Shown here one piece after another: positions 1 to 8,801 of a stretch of 48,386 nucleotides of DNA. Position 1 is the stretch's first letter. Every line of letters starts with the position of its first letter. The stretch comes from Methanoculleus sp. (lineage in GTDB: Archaea; Halobacteriota; Methanomicrobia; Methanomicrobiales; Methanomicrobiaceae). A program made the position numbers and the translations under genes. The DNA is taken from positions 1 to 48,386 of the forward strand of contig DSDF01000034.1 in assembly GCA_011048835.1 (NCBI GenBank). Direction: 5' to 3'. A model generated the notes under the pieces. That model saw only the letters and a program-made list of their open reading frames with translations. It was not told where the DNA came from and did not search any database.

Positions 1-831
1 CCTGCGCTGCGGAAATCCGATATCGGGATATCGATGGGGATCAAGGGGACGGAGGTGGCGAAGGAGGCGGCGGACATGATCCTGCTCGACGACAACTTCG
101 CCTCCATCGTCGCGGCAATCGAGGAGGGACGGACGGTCTACTTCAACATCAAGAAATTCGTCACCTACATCCTCTCGTCCAACGTCCCGGAAATCGTTCC
201 CTACATCCTGTTTTTCTTCCTCCGCATCCCGCTCCCCCTCTCGGTTATCCAGATCCTGACTATCGATCTCGGGTCCGACCTCGTGCCCGGCCTCGCCCTC
301 GGCACCGAAGCGCCCGAGGCGGATATCATGCGGCGGCCCCCGGTCGGAAGAGAGGAGCGGATACTGGACCGGGAGGTGTTCAAGCGGGGGTACGCGTTTC
401 TCGGCGCAATCGAGGCTGCCGCAGCGATGTGTGCCTTCCTCGGGTTTCTCTTCCTCAACGGGTGGGTATACGGCGATCTCTCCATCACCGGCACCGCGCT
501 GCACCGGCAGGCGATGACCATGACGCTGCTGGGGGCGATCACCTGCCAGCTCTTCAATGCGTGGACGCTGCGGTCGTGGGAGTTCCCCGCGTTCAGCAGA
601 GGCCTGCTGAAAAACAGGTTGCTGATCCTTGCGATCGCGCTCGAGCTCGTCTGGATCTACACCCTCCTCAACGTCGGATTCGTGCAGTTCATCTTCAATA
701 CGGCGCACGTTCCGGCACCATACCTGCTGCTGCTGGTCCCGTTCCCCCTGCTGCTGTTTGCAAGCCACGAACTCTACAAGCACCGGATCCGGCGGCGGAG
801 GGCATCGGCAGAGGCGCAGGGTGCGGCGTGA
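1..831 (+). CDS. P-type cation-transporting ATPase, C-terminal part (5' end outside window)
   Basis: The reading frame is open from base 1, so the gene begins upstream. The first visible residues, PALRKSDIGISMG, are the end of the P-domain hinge normally written GDGVNDAPAL, followed by KEAADMILLDDNF, a signature of P-type ATPases just before transmembrane helix 5. The remaining ~240 residues hold about six hydrophobic helices and a short basic cytosolic tail, as in the C-terminal cation transporter domain. The segment DLGSDLVPGLALGTE is the helix-6 region that carries ion ligands in Na,K/Ca/H-type pumps. The phosphorylated Asp and the nucleotide-binding domain lie outside the window, so the ion cannot be called; the type II (Ca2+/H+/Na+) subgroup is my inference from the C-terminal architecture. 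Confidence 0.93.
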   Translation, partial: PALRKSDIGISMGIKGTEVAKEAADMILLDDNFASIVAAIEEGRTVYFNIKKFVTYILSSNVPEIVPYILFFFLRIPLPLSVIQILTIDLGSDLVPGLALGTEAPEADIMRRPPVGREERILDREVFKRGYAFLGAIEAAAAMCAFLGFLFLNGWVYGDLSITGTALHRQAMTMTLLGAITCQLFNAWTLRSWEFPAFSRGLLKNRLLILAIALELVWIYTLLNVGFVQFIFNTAHVPAPYLLLLVPFPLLLFASHELYKHRIRRRRASAEAQGAA

Positions 832-856
832 GCACGCACCGCACCGGGTTCGATCT

Positions 857-898
857 CCGGGGGGGTGGTCGCGGTCACCCTTCAGGGTCGCCCCCCGG
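857..898. terminator. GC-rich inverted repeat after the ATPase gene
   Basis: CCGGGGGG at 857-864 is exactly complementary to CCCCCCGG at 891-898, with a 26-base loop. It lies between the ATPase stop codon and the next gene. No T-run follows, so it is a hairpin candidate rather than a proven terminator. Confidence 0.3.
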
Positions 899-948
899 GC
901 GTCACCGTTATTATGTCCGGCACGGTTTGATCCTTTGAGGACGAAGCT

Positions 949-1419
949 ATGGAAGACGTTGAAGTCGTCGAGGTGGCGCGGCAGGTCGTGCTCGGGCTGC
1001 GCCGCAGGGGTTCGTATCCGCAGATCGCCACGATGATCGGGGAGCTGGTGGAATTCGCAATGGCGCACGGGGTACAGATCGCAGGGCCCCCGGTCTTTGT
1101 CTGCCATGAAATGTCCCCCGAGGAGGCGTTTGCGGCCGATGCAGCGGGAAACGCGGACATCGAGGTTGCCTTCCCCATCTTGGGCACTACGGAGGGGAGT
1201 GGCGAGATGCGTGTCTACGAGCTTCCCGGCGGGACCATGGCAACGATCGTGCACAGGGGCGCATACGAGAACGCTACACCCACCTACGAAAAACTCTACG
1301 CGTGGCTGGAGAGGAGCCAGAAAAGCATTGCCGGGCCCCTGCGCGAGGTGTACCTCAACGACCCGAGAGAGGTTCCGGAAGAGGAGATCCTCACCGAGAT
1401 CTACGCTCCGATAGAGTAA
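949..1419 (+). CDS. GyrI-like/effector-binding domain protein
   Basis: This 156-residue protein matches the stand-alone GyrI-like (AraC/BmrR effector-binding) domain: two copies of a beta-alpha-beta-beta unit forming a ligand cleft. Recognisable pieces are the N-terminal VEVVEVARQVVLGLRRRGSY, the central IEVAFPILG strand, and the second-half MRVYELPGGTMATIVHRGAY followed by TYEKLYAWLE. The end EEILTEIYAPIE is a typical family C-terminus. There is no DNA-binding domain, so it is probably a small-molecule-binding or hydrolase-like version rather than a complete regulator. The start is the ATG at 949, with a GAGGA ribosome-binding sequence about 8 bases upstream. The ligand is unknown. Confidence 0.85.
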   Translation: MEDVEVVEVARQVVLGLRRRGSYPQIATMIGELVEFAMAHGVQIAGPPVFVCHEMSPEEAFAADAAGNADIEVAFPILGTTEGSGEMRVYELPGGTMATIVHRGAYENATPTYEKLYAWLERSQKSIAGPLREVYLNDPREVPEEEILTEIYAPIE

Positions 1420-1428
1420 GGGGCAGGG

Positions 1429-2112
1429 TCACGGGATGCGGTGGGCGGGACAGGCGAGTTCGCAGACCCGGCAATGGTCAATTGGGCCTTTTGTTCCGGA
1501 CTTCTCCACGGGGGCGGCTTTGTCCGCCTCCATACGGGCCATGCAGCGGGCGCGGGAGTACCTCCCTTCGTGCAACGCATGCATGGGACATTGCGTCTCG
1601 CAGGGGTGATTGCAGGCCTCGCAGGGGGGTGCCATGGGGCAGGGTGCCGGCGGTTCTGGTTCCATGTCGATCCACAGCGCCCGGAACCGCACCCGCGGGC
1701 CGAATCCGGGCGTGATCACCAGGTTGTTTCTCCCGATGCAGCCGAGACCGGCAAGCACTGCGGCGTCCTTGAGGTAGATCCCGCCGTCGTAGACCTGATA
1801 GGGGATGTCTTTTGCTTCGATGCCGTGGGTTTCCCGCAGCCATGCGGCAAGTTCCCGGGAGATCCCGCGGAGCATGCGGTCGCCCGGGGTGCTCCCCCCC
1901 GGCTCCCACCAGTCCATCTCCGGCTTCGCCGGGTCATGGTAGAGCCCGAGGACGACGATGGTGCCGGAGAAAGTCGAAAACCCCTGCGGCCCCGCCGCCC
2001 GCGCTGACGGGCAGTCCCTGAGGGCTGCCGCGGGGAGGTACCCCGCCACGCTCGCCCCCCGATCATGCGCTTTGTTCAGGAGGTCGTCGAGGATCTGCGC
2101 GTTGCGAATCAT
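1429..2112 (-). CDS. 4Fe-4S protein of the epoxyqueuosine reductase (QueG)-like type
   Basis: This 227-residue protein has an alpha/beta N-terminal region and a C-terminal cysteine-rich ferredoxin-like part. LAGLGCIGRNNLVITPGFGP resembles the QueG cobalamin/iron-sulfur reductase signature (GLGWIGKNTLLI), and the following VRFRALWID strand fits. The cysteines in PCEACNHPCETQCPMHAL and CRVCELACPAHRIP can ligate one or two clusters. It is shorter than QueG (~350 residues) and lacks the HEAT-like end, so it is a related oxidoreductase rather than certain QueG. The reading frame stays open far upstream, but that stretch is antisense to the transporter gene. I chose the ATG at 2112 because AGAGGG sits just before it and the homology begins there. 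It converges with the GyrI-like gene and diverges from the MFS gene. Confidence 0.8.
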   Translation of the reverse strand: MIRNAQILDDLLNKAHDRGASVAGYLPAAALRDCPSARAAGPQGFSTFSGTIVVLGLYHDPAKPEMDWWEPGGSTPGDRMLRGISRELAAWLRETHGIEAKDIPYQVYDGGIYLKDAAVLAGLGCIGRNNLVITPGFGPRVRFRALWIDMEPEPPAPCPMAPPCEACNHPCETQCPMHALHEGRYSRARCMARMEADKAAPVEKSGTKGPIDHCRVCELACPAHRIP

Positions 2113-2193
2113 GCATGTACCCTCTGGTATCCCCACCCGAAAAGGGGATTGCCCGGTGCTCCCGGATGACGGAGGGGGCACCCGGAAACACAA

Positions 2194-3420
2194 ATGGTTC
2201 AATTCCTCCGCCACCCATTCCATGGTACAGTGCCCGACGCCGCGCCGCAGTTCGACCGGAGAGCAGCCTACGCCGCCATCGTCCTTTTCGGCATCGTCAG
2301 CCTCTTCGGGGATGTCATCTACGAGGGGGCCCGGAGCGTCACCGGGCCCTACCTCTCCCTGCTCGGGGGAACGGCGCTGGTGGTGGGGGTCGTGGCGGGG
2401 ATGGGGGAGTTCCTCGGCTATGCCCTCAGGCTTGTGTCCGGGTTCGTTGCCGACACCACCCGCCGCTACTGGGCGCTCACCTTTCTCGGCTACGGGATGC
2501 TTGCCGCCGTCCCCCTGCTCGCCATCGCCGGTTCGTGGGAGATCGCCGCTCTTCTCTTCGTCGCCGAGCGGATGGGTAAGGGCATCCGGGCGCCGGCAAA
2601 AGACGCCATCCTCTCGAACGTAACCGCACGCGTGGGGAGGGGCTGGGGATTCGGCATCCACGAATGCCTCGACCAGATCGGGGCCATCATCGGCCCGCTC
2701 ATCATCTCCGCCGCCTTCTTTTTCCGGGGCGACTTCCGGGTGGGGTTCGCCCTGCTCCTCATCCCCTTTGCGCTGATGATGGCGGCCCTCGCCGTCACCC
2801 GCCGCAGAGTCCCCGCGCCCCCCGATCTCGAGGCGGCGGTGGCGGCCCCGCGGCAGGCACCGCCCATGGAAGCCCTCGTCCCCTACGGGGTGTTCACCGC
2901 CCTCACCATGGCCGGCTTCGTGGCATTCCCTCTCATCGCCTACCACTGGGCCGCCGCCGGCGTGGTGCATGAGGCCCGGATCCCGCTCCTCTACGCCGTG
3001 GCGATGGGCGTGGATGCGGTGGCGGCGCTCGCTGCCGGGCGGGCCTACGACCGCATCGGCCTGTCCGTCCTCGCCGCCGCACCGGTGCTCGGCATGGCCA
3101 TACCCTTCTTCGCCTTCGGCTCCTCCTTCGGGCCCGCCCTTGCCGGGGCCGTGCTCTGGGGCGCGGTGATGGGGATCCAGGAGACCATCCTCCGCGCCGC
3201 GGTGGCCGACTACACCCACCTCTCCACGCGGGGGCGGGCCTACGGGATCTTCAATACGGTATACGGGGCGGCGTGGTTTGCGGGAAGCGCCGTCCTTGGC
3301 TGGGCGTACGGCGTCTCGCTATCGTTCATTCTCGTCTTCGTGGTGGCGATGCAGGGGCTTGCGCTGCTGGCGTTCCTGTATGCGAAGCGGAGGATGGAGG
3401 GGGCGGCCATGGCAGGATAA
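2194..3420 (+). CDS. Major facilitator superfamily (MFS) transporter
   Basis: This 408-residue membrane protein has about 12 hydrophobic segments and a polar central linker around residues 215-230 (proline/alanine rich), the usual division into two six-helix halves. Between helices 2 and 3 is a charged loop (GFVADTTRRYW) in the position of the MFS A-motif, and AERMGKGIRAPAKDAILS is the helix 4-5 region of the YfcJ/arabinose-exporter-like branch. The substrate cannot be read from sequence. The ATG at 2194 is the only reasonable start; a G-rich Shine-Dalgarno-like stretch (2171-2178) is rather distant. It is transcribed away from the 4Fe-4S gene, sharing an ~80-base divergent intergenic region. 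Confidence 0.9.
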   Translation: MVQFLRHPFHGTVPDAAPQFDRRAAYAAIVLFGIVSLFGDVIYEGARSVTGPYLSLLGGTALVVGVVAGMGEFLGYALRLVSGFVADTTRRYWALTFLGYGMLAAVPLLAIAGSWEIAALLFVAERMGKGIRAPAKDAILSNVTARVGRGWGFGIHECLDQIGAIIGPLIISAAFFFRGDFRVGFALLLIPFALMMAALAVTRRRVPAPPDLEAAVAAPRQAPPMEALVPYGVFTALTMAGFVAFPLIAYHWAAAGVVHEARIPLLYAVAMGVDAVAALAAGRAYDRIGLSVLAAAPVLGMAIPFFAFGSSFGPALAGAVLWGAVMGIQETILRAAVADYTHLSTRGRAYGIFNTVYGAAWFAGSAVLGWAYGVSLSFILVFVVAMQGLALLAFLYAKRRMEGAAMAG

Positions 3421-3507
3421 GGCACGGGCATTCCGCGCACTGGGGGAGAGCCGCGTCACAACGCCCATATTCATCGTCTCTCAGACCGATCCCCTGTACG
3501 AACGCGC

Positions 3508-4347
3508 ATGGAGATCTTGGTTCTGGTGGACAACACCACCCTCATCGACCGCTATTTCCGGGCGGAGCCCGGCCTTTCCCTCTTCGTGAGGGACGGGGAT
3601 ACGCATATTCTCTTCGATACCGGGTATTCCGACCTCTTCCTCGACAACGCCCACAAAATGGGCGTCGATCCCCTCGATGCGGACCTGGTCGTGCTCTCCC
3701 ACGGCCATCTCGACCATACCGGCGGGCTCGAGCCGCTGGTCAAGCGCATCATCGAGGCCTCCATCGAGGGAAGGGAGATGGCATCGCCGGCGTTCATTGC
3801 CCATCCCGGCATCTTTGCCCCGAAACGGGACGAGGAGGGGAGGAACATCGGGTGCTTCATCGCTCAAGACACCCTCGCCTCCCTCGGCGAGGTCCGGCTG
3901 AGTGCGGATCCGGTCTGGATCACCGAACGCATCGTGTTCCTCGGGGAGATCGAGCGACGATTCGAGTTCGAGGGAACGCAGGCGGTGGGAGAGGTGCTCC
4001 AGGACGGGCACTGGGTGCCCGATATGCTTGCCGACGATTCGGGGATCGCGTGCCTGACCGAGCAGGGGCTCGTGGTCATCGCCGGGTGCGCCCACGCGGG
4101 GATCTGCACCATCATCGAGCAGGCGCGGGAGGTGACCGGGGAGCGGCGGGTGGCGGACGTCATCGGCGGCTTCCACCTCCTCGCCGCACCGGAACAGCAG
4201 ATCCGGGCAACCTGCCGCTACTTCGAGGACCTGCAGCCTGCAGCGGTCCATGCCTGCCACTGCACCGGATTCCGGGCGACGATCGCGCTGGCGCACGCCG
4301 CACCCCTGCACGAGGTCGGCGTCGGCCTGCGGCTCCGGTACGACTGA
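3508..4347 (+). CDS. Metallo-beta-lactamase-fold hydrolase, dihydropterin phosphate synthase-like subgroup
   Basis: This 279-residue protein has the MBL metal motif LSHGHLDHTGG (HxHxDH) near residues 69-77. Later ligands are also visible: the His in IAGCAHAGICTIIEQA and the C-terminal GGFHLL and HACHCTGF elements. This arrangement, with the CAHAG and CHCTG motifs, is that of the subgroup annotated as 7,8-dihydropterin-6-yl-methyl-beta-RFA-P synthase, an enzyme name linked to methanopterin synthesis in methanogens. That substrate is a family association, not shown by this sequence. A two-metal cytosolic hydrolase is well supported. It converges with the methyltransferase gene 31 bases downstream. 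Confidence 0.87.
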   Translation: MEILVLVDNTTLIDRYFRAEPGLSLFVRDGDTHILFDTGYSDLFLDNAHKMGVDPLDADLVVLSHGHLDHTGGLEPLVKRIIEASIEGREMASPAFIAHPGIFAPKRDEEGRNIGCFIAQDTLASLGEVRLSADPVWITERIVFLGEIERRFEFEGTQAVGEVLQDGHWVPDMLADDSGIACLTEQGLVVIAGCAHAGICTIIEQAREVTGERRVADVIGGFHLLAAPEQQIRATCRYFEDLQPAAVHACHCTGFRATIALAHAAPLHEVGVGLRLRYD

Positions 4348-4378
4348 CGCGCCCGGGATCGCTCTCCGGCGGTGCACC

Positions 4379-5038
4379 TCAGGGGAGGGGCCCGCTTGCC
4401 GTCTTGGCGATCACGATCCAGAGCCCCTCGTCGCCGTAGATGATTGCGAATGAGGGGACGCCGATCTCCTCCAGCATTGTGCGGAAGCGCGCGACGTTCT
4501 CCGGCGAGATGTTTTTCTCGTTGAATTCCTTCCAGTCGGGATTTCTGCGGATCATATCGGCCGCTATCGCATCCCGGAGTTCCCGGTTGCCGAACCCCCC
4601 GCCGATATAGGTTGTGCCGCCCGGTTTGAGGACACGGTAGATCTCCCGGAAGGCGCAATGGATGTCGTCCCAGAAAAACATCGATCCCCTGCTGATGATC
4701 AGGTCTGCAGTATCGTCGGCGAGGGGAATGTCGTGCACATCGCCGCACAGGAGGCGTATGCGATCGGACATCCCTGCATTTGCGATATTCCGTGATGCGG
4801 CTTCGTGCATGTCGCCCGAAAAATCCAGGGCAATGACCTCGAGGTCGGATCGAGCCGCCACGGCGATCGCCAGCGATGCAGGCCCGCTGCCGATATCGAT
4901 GCAGGTGCCTCGGGTGATGCCGAACCGATCGATGATGTTCTGCGCGATCACCGGGTAGATGGGGGCAAAGAGGGTCTTTGCGATCTCGTCCATACCACCG
5001 GCGCCTTTTTTGTCGAATCGTTTCGTATTGTCTGCCAT
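4379..5038 (-). CDS. Class I SAM-dependent methyltransferase
   Basis: This 219-residue protein has the Rossmann methyltransferase motifs in order: motif I CIDIGSGPASLAIAVA, the acidic end of beta 2 (VIALDFSGDM), motif II GDVHDIPLADDTADLIISR, and the post-motif REIYRVLKPGGTTYIGGG. The DIGSGPA/LAIA glycine loop binds SAM. Substrate residues are not recognisable; small-molecule methylation (UbiE-like branch) is the likeliest role. The start ATG at 5038 follows a weak ribosome site. It is monocistronic: convergent with the MBL gene and separated from the next upstream material by a decayed region. Confidence 0.88.
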   Translation of the reverse strand: MADNTKRFDKKGAGGMDEIAKTLFAPIYPVIAQNIIDRFGITRGTCIDIGSGPASLAIAVAARSDLEVIALDFSGDMHEAASRNIANAGMSDRIRLLCGDVHDIPLADDTADLIISRGSMFFWDDIHCAFREIYRVLKPGGTTYIGGGFGNRELRDAIAADMIRRNPDWKEFNEKNISPENVARFRTMLEEIGVPSFAIIYGDEGLWIVIAKTASGPLP

Positions 5039-5464
5039 TGGTGTGACCTTCGCTTTGTTCGATGACGATGGGATTGTGTCCGCAACGGATAGTATGGAGT
5101 TAACATTGTTTTAGAAGGAAAAAGGATTGCATTGACAACCTGCAGGGTGCAATGGCCGGATGATGACGACATCAGTGCATGGCGTCCACGCACAGACAGC
5201 GGAAAAATGAGGATTCGAGAATGTTTTAGAGGATTATGGCAGTGATCCCCTCATAGGAGTGCGGTATCGTTGGGGCCCACACGTATCAAGGAGTCGAAAA
5301 AACTCCGAGGATACATACGCCTGATTATATATAAATGATATGCATTCTTTGAGTAAAATTCCTTATCCGGGGGCTGGAGACGAAATACGGGTGATACCCC
5401 GGAGGTTTTCCTGATTCGAATGAGCGTGACGGGAGGGATAACTCTCCCCGGAACGAGGATAATT
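5039..5464. other. Non-coding region with dyads and an AT-rich promoter-like patch
   Basis: No convincing gene was found. It holds an inverted repeat, ATTGCA at 5126-5131 with TGCAAT at 5148-5153, enclosing the palindrome CCTGCAGG (5139-5146); this lies about 90 bases upstream of the methyltransferase start and could be an operator. A small hairpin, GGAGT/ACTCC, spans 5291-5307. A strong TATA-like stretch, GATTATATATAAATG, lies near 5323-5337 but has no obvious gene to drive, so it may be the surviving promoter of something now lost. Confidence 0.4.
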
Positions 5465-5905
5465 CCCCGCGGGATGCGACGGGAGGGTACCGCACGCCCC
5501 CAGGGGGCCACGCGGTCGCCGGCGACATCCCCCCGACGTTCCGCTCTCGACGATGCCTGCCACGCAACAAACGCATCCCTGCCGGGCCGTGCCTGCCAGT
5601 ACAGGCCGGGGCAGCAGTGGGCCGATCCGGTGACCGGGTCTTCGGGCACCCCCGCCGCACGGGAACGCGGGAGAGCAGGGGAATATCCGGCGAGAGGCAG
5701 CAGTCCTCATCGGCCGATGCAACCTCGATGAGAGAGTCGCACCGGTCCTTCCCGTCCATACGGGTTCGCGGCCGAGCGCCTCGAGGGGGAAGGGCGGGGG
5801 CCGCGGCGAGGGGTGCGTGCCCGCCGCGATCGACCTCGCAGGACGGGGTGAACCGCCGGGTGGAACCCCCGTCGCCCTCACGGCAGAGGAACGTGTCCCG
5901 GAGAG
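5465..5905 (-). pseudogene. phzF-family relic (isomerase/epimerase-like), frameshifted
   Basis: Three minus-strand frames together spell a PhzF C-terminal half. In N-to-C order they give LCREGDGG (near 5880), then PPFPLEALGREPV (near 5771-5806, another frame), then DSLIEVASADE with LSPDIPLLSRV (5706-5738 and below), then the hallmark PEDPVTGSAHCC at 5611-5646 with GRDAFVAWQASSR after it, and RGEL near the end. DPVTGSAHC is the classic PhzF signature. At least two frameshifts separate the pieces, the N-terminal half with the catalytic Glu region is absent, and no start is present. The relic abuts the livF fragment, which suggests a deletion or insertion joined them. The frames and motifs are seen directly; the decay history is inference. 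Confidence 0.72.
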
Positions 5906-5959
5906 GTTGCGTTCCGCAACAACAGCCTGCATCCACGCTTCCCCCGCAGGCGAAGAAAA

Positions 5960-6259
5960 GTGGCAGACCACGGCAGGATTGATCCGGAACAGGCGCTCAT
6001 GCAGGCGCCCTCGCTCCTGCTGCTCGACGAACCCTCCCTCGGGCTCAGTCCCATCCTCCAGAAGGACATCTTCGACATGATACGGAAGCTGAAGGCAGAC
6101 GGAATATCCATGCTCATCGTCGAGCAGAACGCCAAAAAAGCAATCGAGATTGCCGATCGCACCTACCTGCTCGAGGACGGCAGGATCGCGCTCGAAGGGG
6201 GCCCGGAGATCCTCGAACACGAGGCCATCAGGAACGTCTACCTCGGGGGTCGCTACTGA
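5960..6259 (+). pseudogene. livF-type ABC transporter ATPase, 3' fragment
   Basis: The 99-residue open frame matches the last ~90 residues of branched-chain amino acid ABC ATPases (LivF). It has the Walker B and D-loop LLLLDEPSLGLSP, then the switch region MLIVEQNAKKAIEIADR and the terminal TYLLEDGRIALEG. Walker A, the Q-loop and the LSGGQ signature are all missing because homology only begins around 5994 (ALMQAPS). The ATG at 5960 is therefore fortuitous. With no ATP-binding loop it cannot work as an ATPase, and no Liv permease or binding-protein genes are nearby. Confidence 0.82.
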
Positions 6260-6440
6260 ACCACCCGCCCCCCGTTCGCCGGAGATGCTGTTGCGGAGTT
6301 CCGCACGCAGGTCCCCGTCCGCCCCCCCTGTGCATGTGCCCGGAACATGCGCTCTCCTCCCTGCATGCCCGGTGCTCATAATCAGGTATTGTCATGAATT
6401 AATGCCCAAATTGGCACGATAATCCCGGAAAATCAAATCA

Positions 6441-6453
6441 TAGTACTTTTATG
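6441..6453 (+). promoter_or_regulatory. TATA-like promoter for the receiver/sensor kinase gene
   Basis: TAGTACTTTTATG at 6441-6453 sits in an AT-rich island in otherwise GC-rich DNA. A start site about 25 bases downstream would fall near 6475, only a few bases before the ATG at 6481. No Shine-Dalgarno is visible, so the message may be nearly leaderless. Confidence 0.45.
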
Positions 6454-6480
6454 CGCCCGCAATAATTATTCCACTGATTG

Positions 6481-8790
6481 ATGGATCCCGTACGCGTACT
6501 GGTCGTCGATGACGAGCCGATCATGGCCACGGTCACCACCCTCTACCTCGAGGAACGCGGTGGCTGCGTATGCGAGGTATGCACGTCTGCACGGGACGCG
6601 CTGGATGCACTCGAATCCACCACCTTCGACATCATCGTCTCCGACTACCAGATGCCCGGCATGGACGGAATCGCATTCTTACAGGCGGTGCGGGCGCGGC
6701 CCGAATACATTCCATTCATTCTCTTCACCGGCCGCGGCAGGGAGGAAGTGGTCATCGAAGCGTTCAACAGCGGCGCGGATTTTTATGTGCAGAAAGGGGT
6801 CGATCCCGAATCCCAGTTTGCCGAGCTCTCCCATAAAATCCGGCACGCCGTCGAGCGGCGCCGATCGGAGGATGCGCTGGTCGCGTCGGAATCCTTAAAG
6901 AGGATCATCCTCGACAACGTGACGGAAAACGTGGTCTTCCAGGACGCCGCATGCAGGATCATCTGGGCAAACAAGGCCGCTCACTATTCCGCAGAGGGAC
7001 TGGACGAGGATCTCAGCGGCCGGTATTGCTACGAGGTCTGGCGGCAACGCACAACACCGTGCGAAGGCTGCCCGGTGCTGAAAGCGATCGAAACCGGCGA
7101 GCCCCGTGCCGCGCTCATCAGTGCGCCCACCGGCGGAGACTGGATCATTCAGGCCACCCCGGTGCGGGATGCGCAGGGAGCCATCATCGGCGCGGTGAAA
7201 ACCGGCATGGAATTCACCGCCTGGAAAGCAATCGATTCCGAACGCATACAGAACAGAGAACTGCTCACCCTTGCGATCGAGGCGGCGAACCTTGCCGTCT
7301 GGGACTGGAACATCCCCATGCAAAAGATGCTCTACAATGACACGCATGCGGCGATGCTCGGCCATGCGCCCACAGAACTCGAGCTGCACGAGGGGACGTT
7401 CGACCACCTGATCCACCCCGACGATCTCCCGTCGATACACCACACCATCAAGGAGCATTTCGAGGGAAAAATCCCGTTCACGAAGGCCGAATTCCGCGTG
7501 CGCCGCCAGGACGGGAGATGGAAATGGCTGTACGCCTGCGGCAGGGTGATCGAGCGCGATGAGGACGGTGTGCCGGTGCGCATGGTGGGGGCTCACCAGG
7601 ATATCACCGGGCGCAAACGGCCGCAGGAGGAGATTCTCGCAGCGAGGGATCTCGCCTTCGGCCTTGCCGGCGCTTCGTCGCCCGGGGAAGCATTTTCCCT
7701 CTGCGTCTCCTTTGCGATGGAGGTCTCGGGCATGGACTGCGGGGGCCTGTATCTCTACGACGAGGAATCCGGCGAGCTGACGCTCGCCCATGTGGTCGGG
7801 TTATCGGATGCGTTCGTTGAAAAGGAACGCCGCACAATACGGGTATCCCGGGCGACCAGGCAGGTCCTGTACGGGGGGCCCCTGTATCCGGTACCGGCGG
7901 ACCTCGACGACTACCACCGGCAGCTGCTCGAGGAGGAGGGGGTCCGGGCCGCGGCGATTCTCCCCATCCTCTTCGAGGGAAAGCCCATCGGATGCATCAA
8001 CATCGCCTCCCACACACAGGACGCTATCCCGGACGAGTGCCGCAAAACGCTGGAGGCCATGGCCGTGGAGATCGGAAGCGCAATCGCCCGCATCCGGGCG
8101 CGGGAGGCGTTGAAGAAGAGCAACGAAGCCAGGAAATCAGCAAACCATGTCCTCAATCTCCTCTCCAGCGTCACGCGACATGATATCCTCAACCAGGTGG
8201 GTGCCCTGCAGGCATATCTCATTCTTCTCGAGGAGGAGGGGCTCGAAAGCTCCAGCGCACGGGAGATATACGGACGGATGAAGGGAATTACCGACACCAT
8301 CCGCCGCCACATCACCTTCACCGGCGATTACCAGCATATGGGAGAGAGAGATCCGGAATGGCAACATGTGGAATGGGTGATGAAACGTGCGGCGGACAGC
8401 ATCACGTTGAACGGCATCCATCTGGATATCACCACGGGCCCGCTGGAAATCTTCGCGGACCCCATGCTGGAGAAGGCGTTTTTCAATCTCCTCGAGAATG
8501 CGGTCAGCCACGGGCAGCGTACATCGAGAATCGAGGTTTCGTTCCGTGAAGATGACGGGTGCAGGCTCCTGATCGTCGAGGACGACGGGGTGGGCATCCC
8601 CGGGGGTATGAAGCAGCATATCTTCGAAAAGGGCGTGGGGGCAAACACCGGGTACGGGCTGTTTCTGGTCCGGGAGATCCTCGAGATCACCGGGATGGGG
8701 ATCCGTGAAGCAGGCGGGGAGGGTGCGGGTGCGCGTTTTGAAATCAGCATCCCCGCGGGAAGATGGCGCACGAGAGCCGCACCCCGGTAG
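6481..8790 (+). CDS. Receiver-PAS-PAS-GAF histidine kinase
   Basis: This is a soluble sensor kinase of 769 residues. Domains in order: a receiver (about 1-125) with acidic VVDDEP, phospho-acceptor Asp in IVSDYQMPGMDG, Thr in LFTGRG and Lys in YVQKGVD; a PAS domain (130-245) with a CEGCP cysteine pair; a second PAS/PAC (255-375) with FRVRRQDGRWKWLYA; a GAF domain (385-535); and a dimerisation helix with LLSSVTRHDILNQ, whose His is the phosphorylation site. The ATPase domain has an intact N-box (FFNLLENAVSHG), G1 (VEDDGVGIP) and G2 (GYGLFLVREIL). I chose the ATG at 6481 over the TTG at 6478. An N-terminal receiver ahead of the sensors is common in Methanomicrobiales and suggests input from another kinase. 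The lone receiver encoded next is a plausible partner. Confidence 0.93.
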   Translation: MDPVRVLVVDDEPIMATVTTLYLEERGGCVCEVCTSARDALDALESTTFDIIVSDYQMPGMDGIAFLQAVRARPEYIPFILFTGRGREEVVIEAFNSGADFYVQKGVDPESQFAELSHKIRHAVERRRSEDALVASESLKRIILDNVTENVVFQDAACRIIWANKAAHYSAEGLDEDLSGRYCYEVWRQRTTPCEGCPVLKAIETGEPRAALISAPTGGDWIIQATPVRDAQGAIIGAVKTGMEFTAWKAIDSERIQNRELLTLAIEAANLAVWDWNIPMQKMLYNDTHAAMLGHAPTELELHEGTFDHLIHPDDLPSIHHTIKEHFEGKIPFTKAEFRVRRQDGRWKWLYACGRVIERDEDGVPVRMVGAHQDITGRKRPQEEILAARDLAFGLAGASSPGEAFSLCVSFAMEVSGMDCGGLYLYDEESGELTLAHVVGLSDAFVEKERRTIRVSRATRQVLYGGPLYPVPADLDDYHRQLLEEEGVRAAAILPILFEGKPIGCINIASHTQDAIPDECRKTLEAMAVEIGSAIARIRAREALKKSNEARKSANHVLNLLSSVTRHDILNQVGALQAYLILLEEEGLESSSAREIYGRMKGITDTIRRHITFTGDYQHMGERDPEWQHVEWVMKRAADSITLNGIHLDITTGPLEIFADPMLEKAFFNLLENAVSHGQRTSRIEVSFREDDGCRLLIVEDDGVGIPGGMKQHIFEKGVGANTGYGLFLVREILEITGMGIREAGGEGAGARFEISIPAGRWRTRAAPR

Positions 8791-8801
8791 GAAGGACACC
8801 A

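Noticed and set aside
2113-3219. Upstream extension of the 4Fe-4S protein frame to almost 600 residues.
   Set aside because: The added part is antisense to the MFS gene, low in hydrophobic residues and full of Gly/Glu/His; homology begins at 2112.
6260-6422. A plus-strand frame continuing after the livF relic.
   Set aside because: Pro/Arg/Ser-rich in an alternative frame with no domain.
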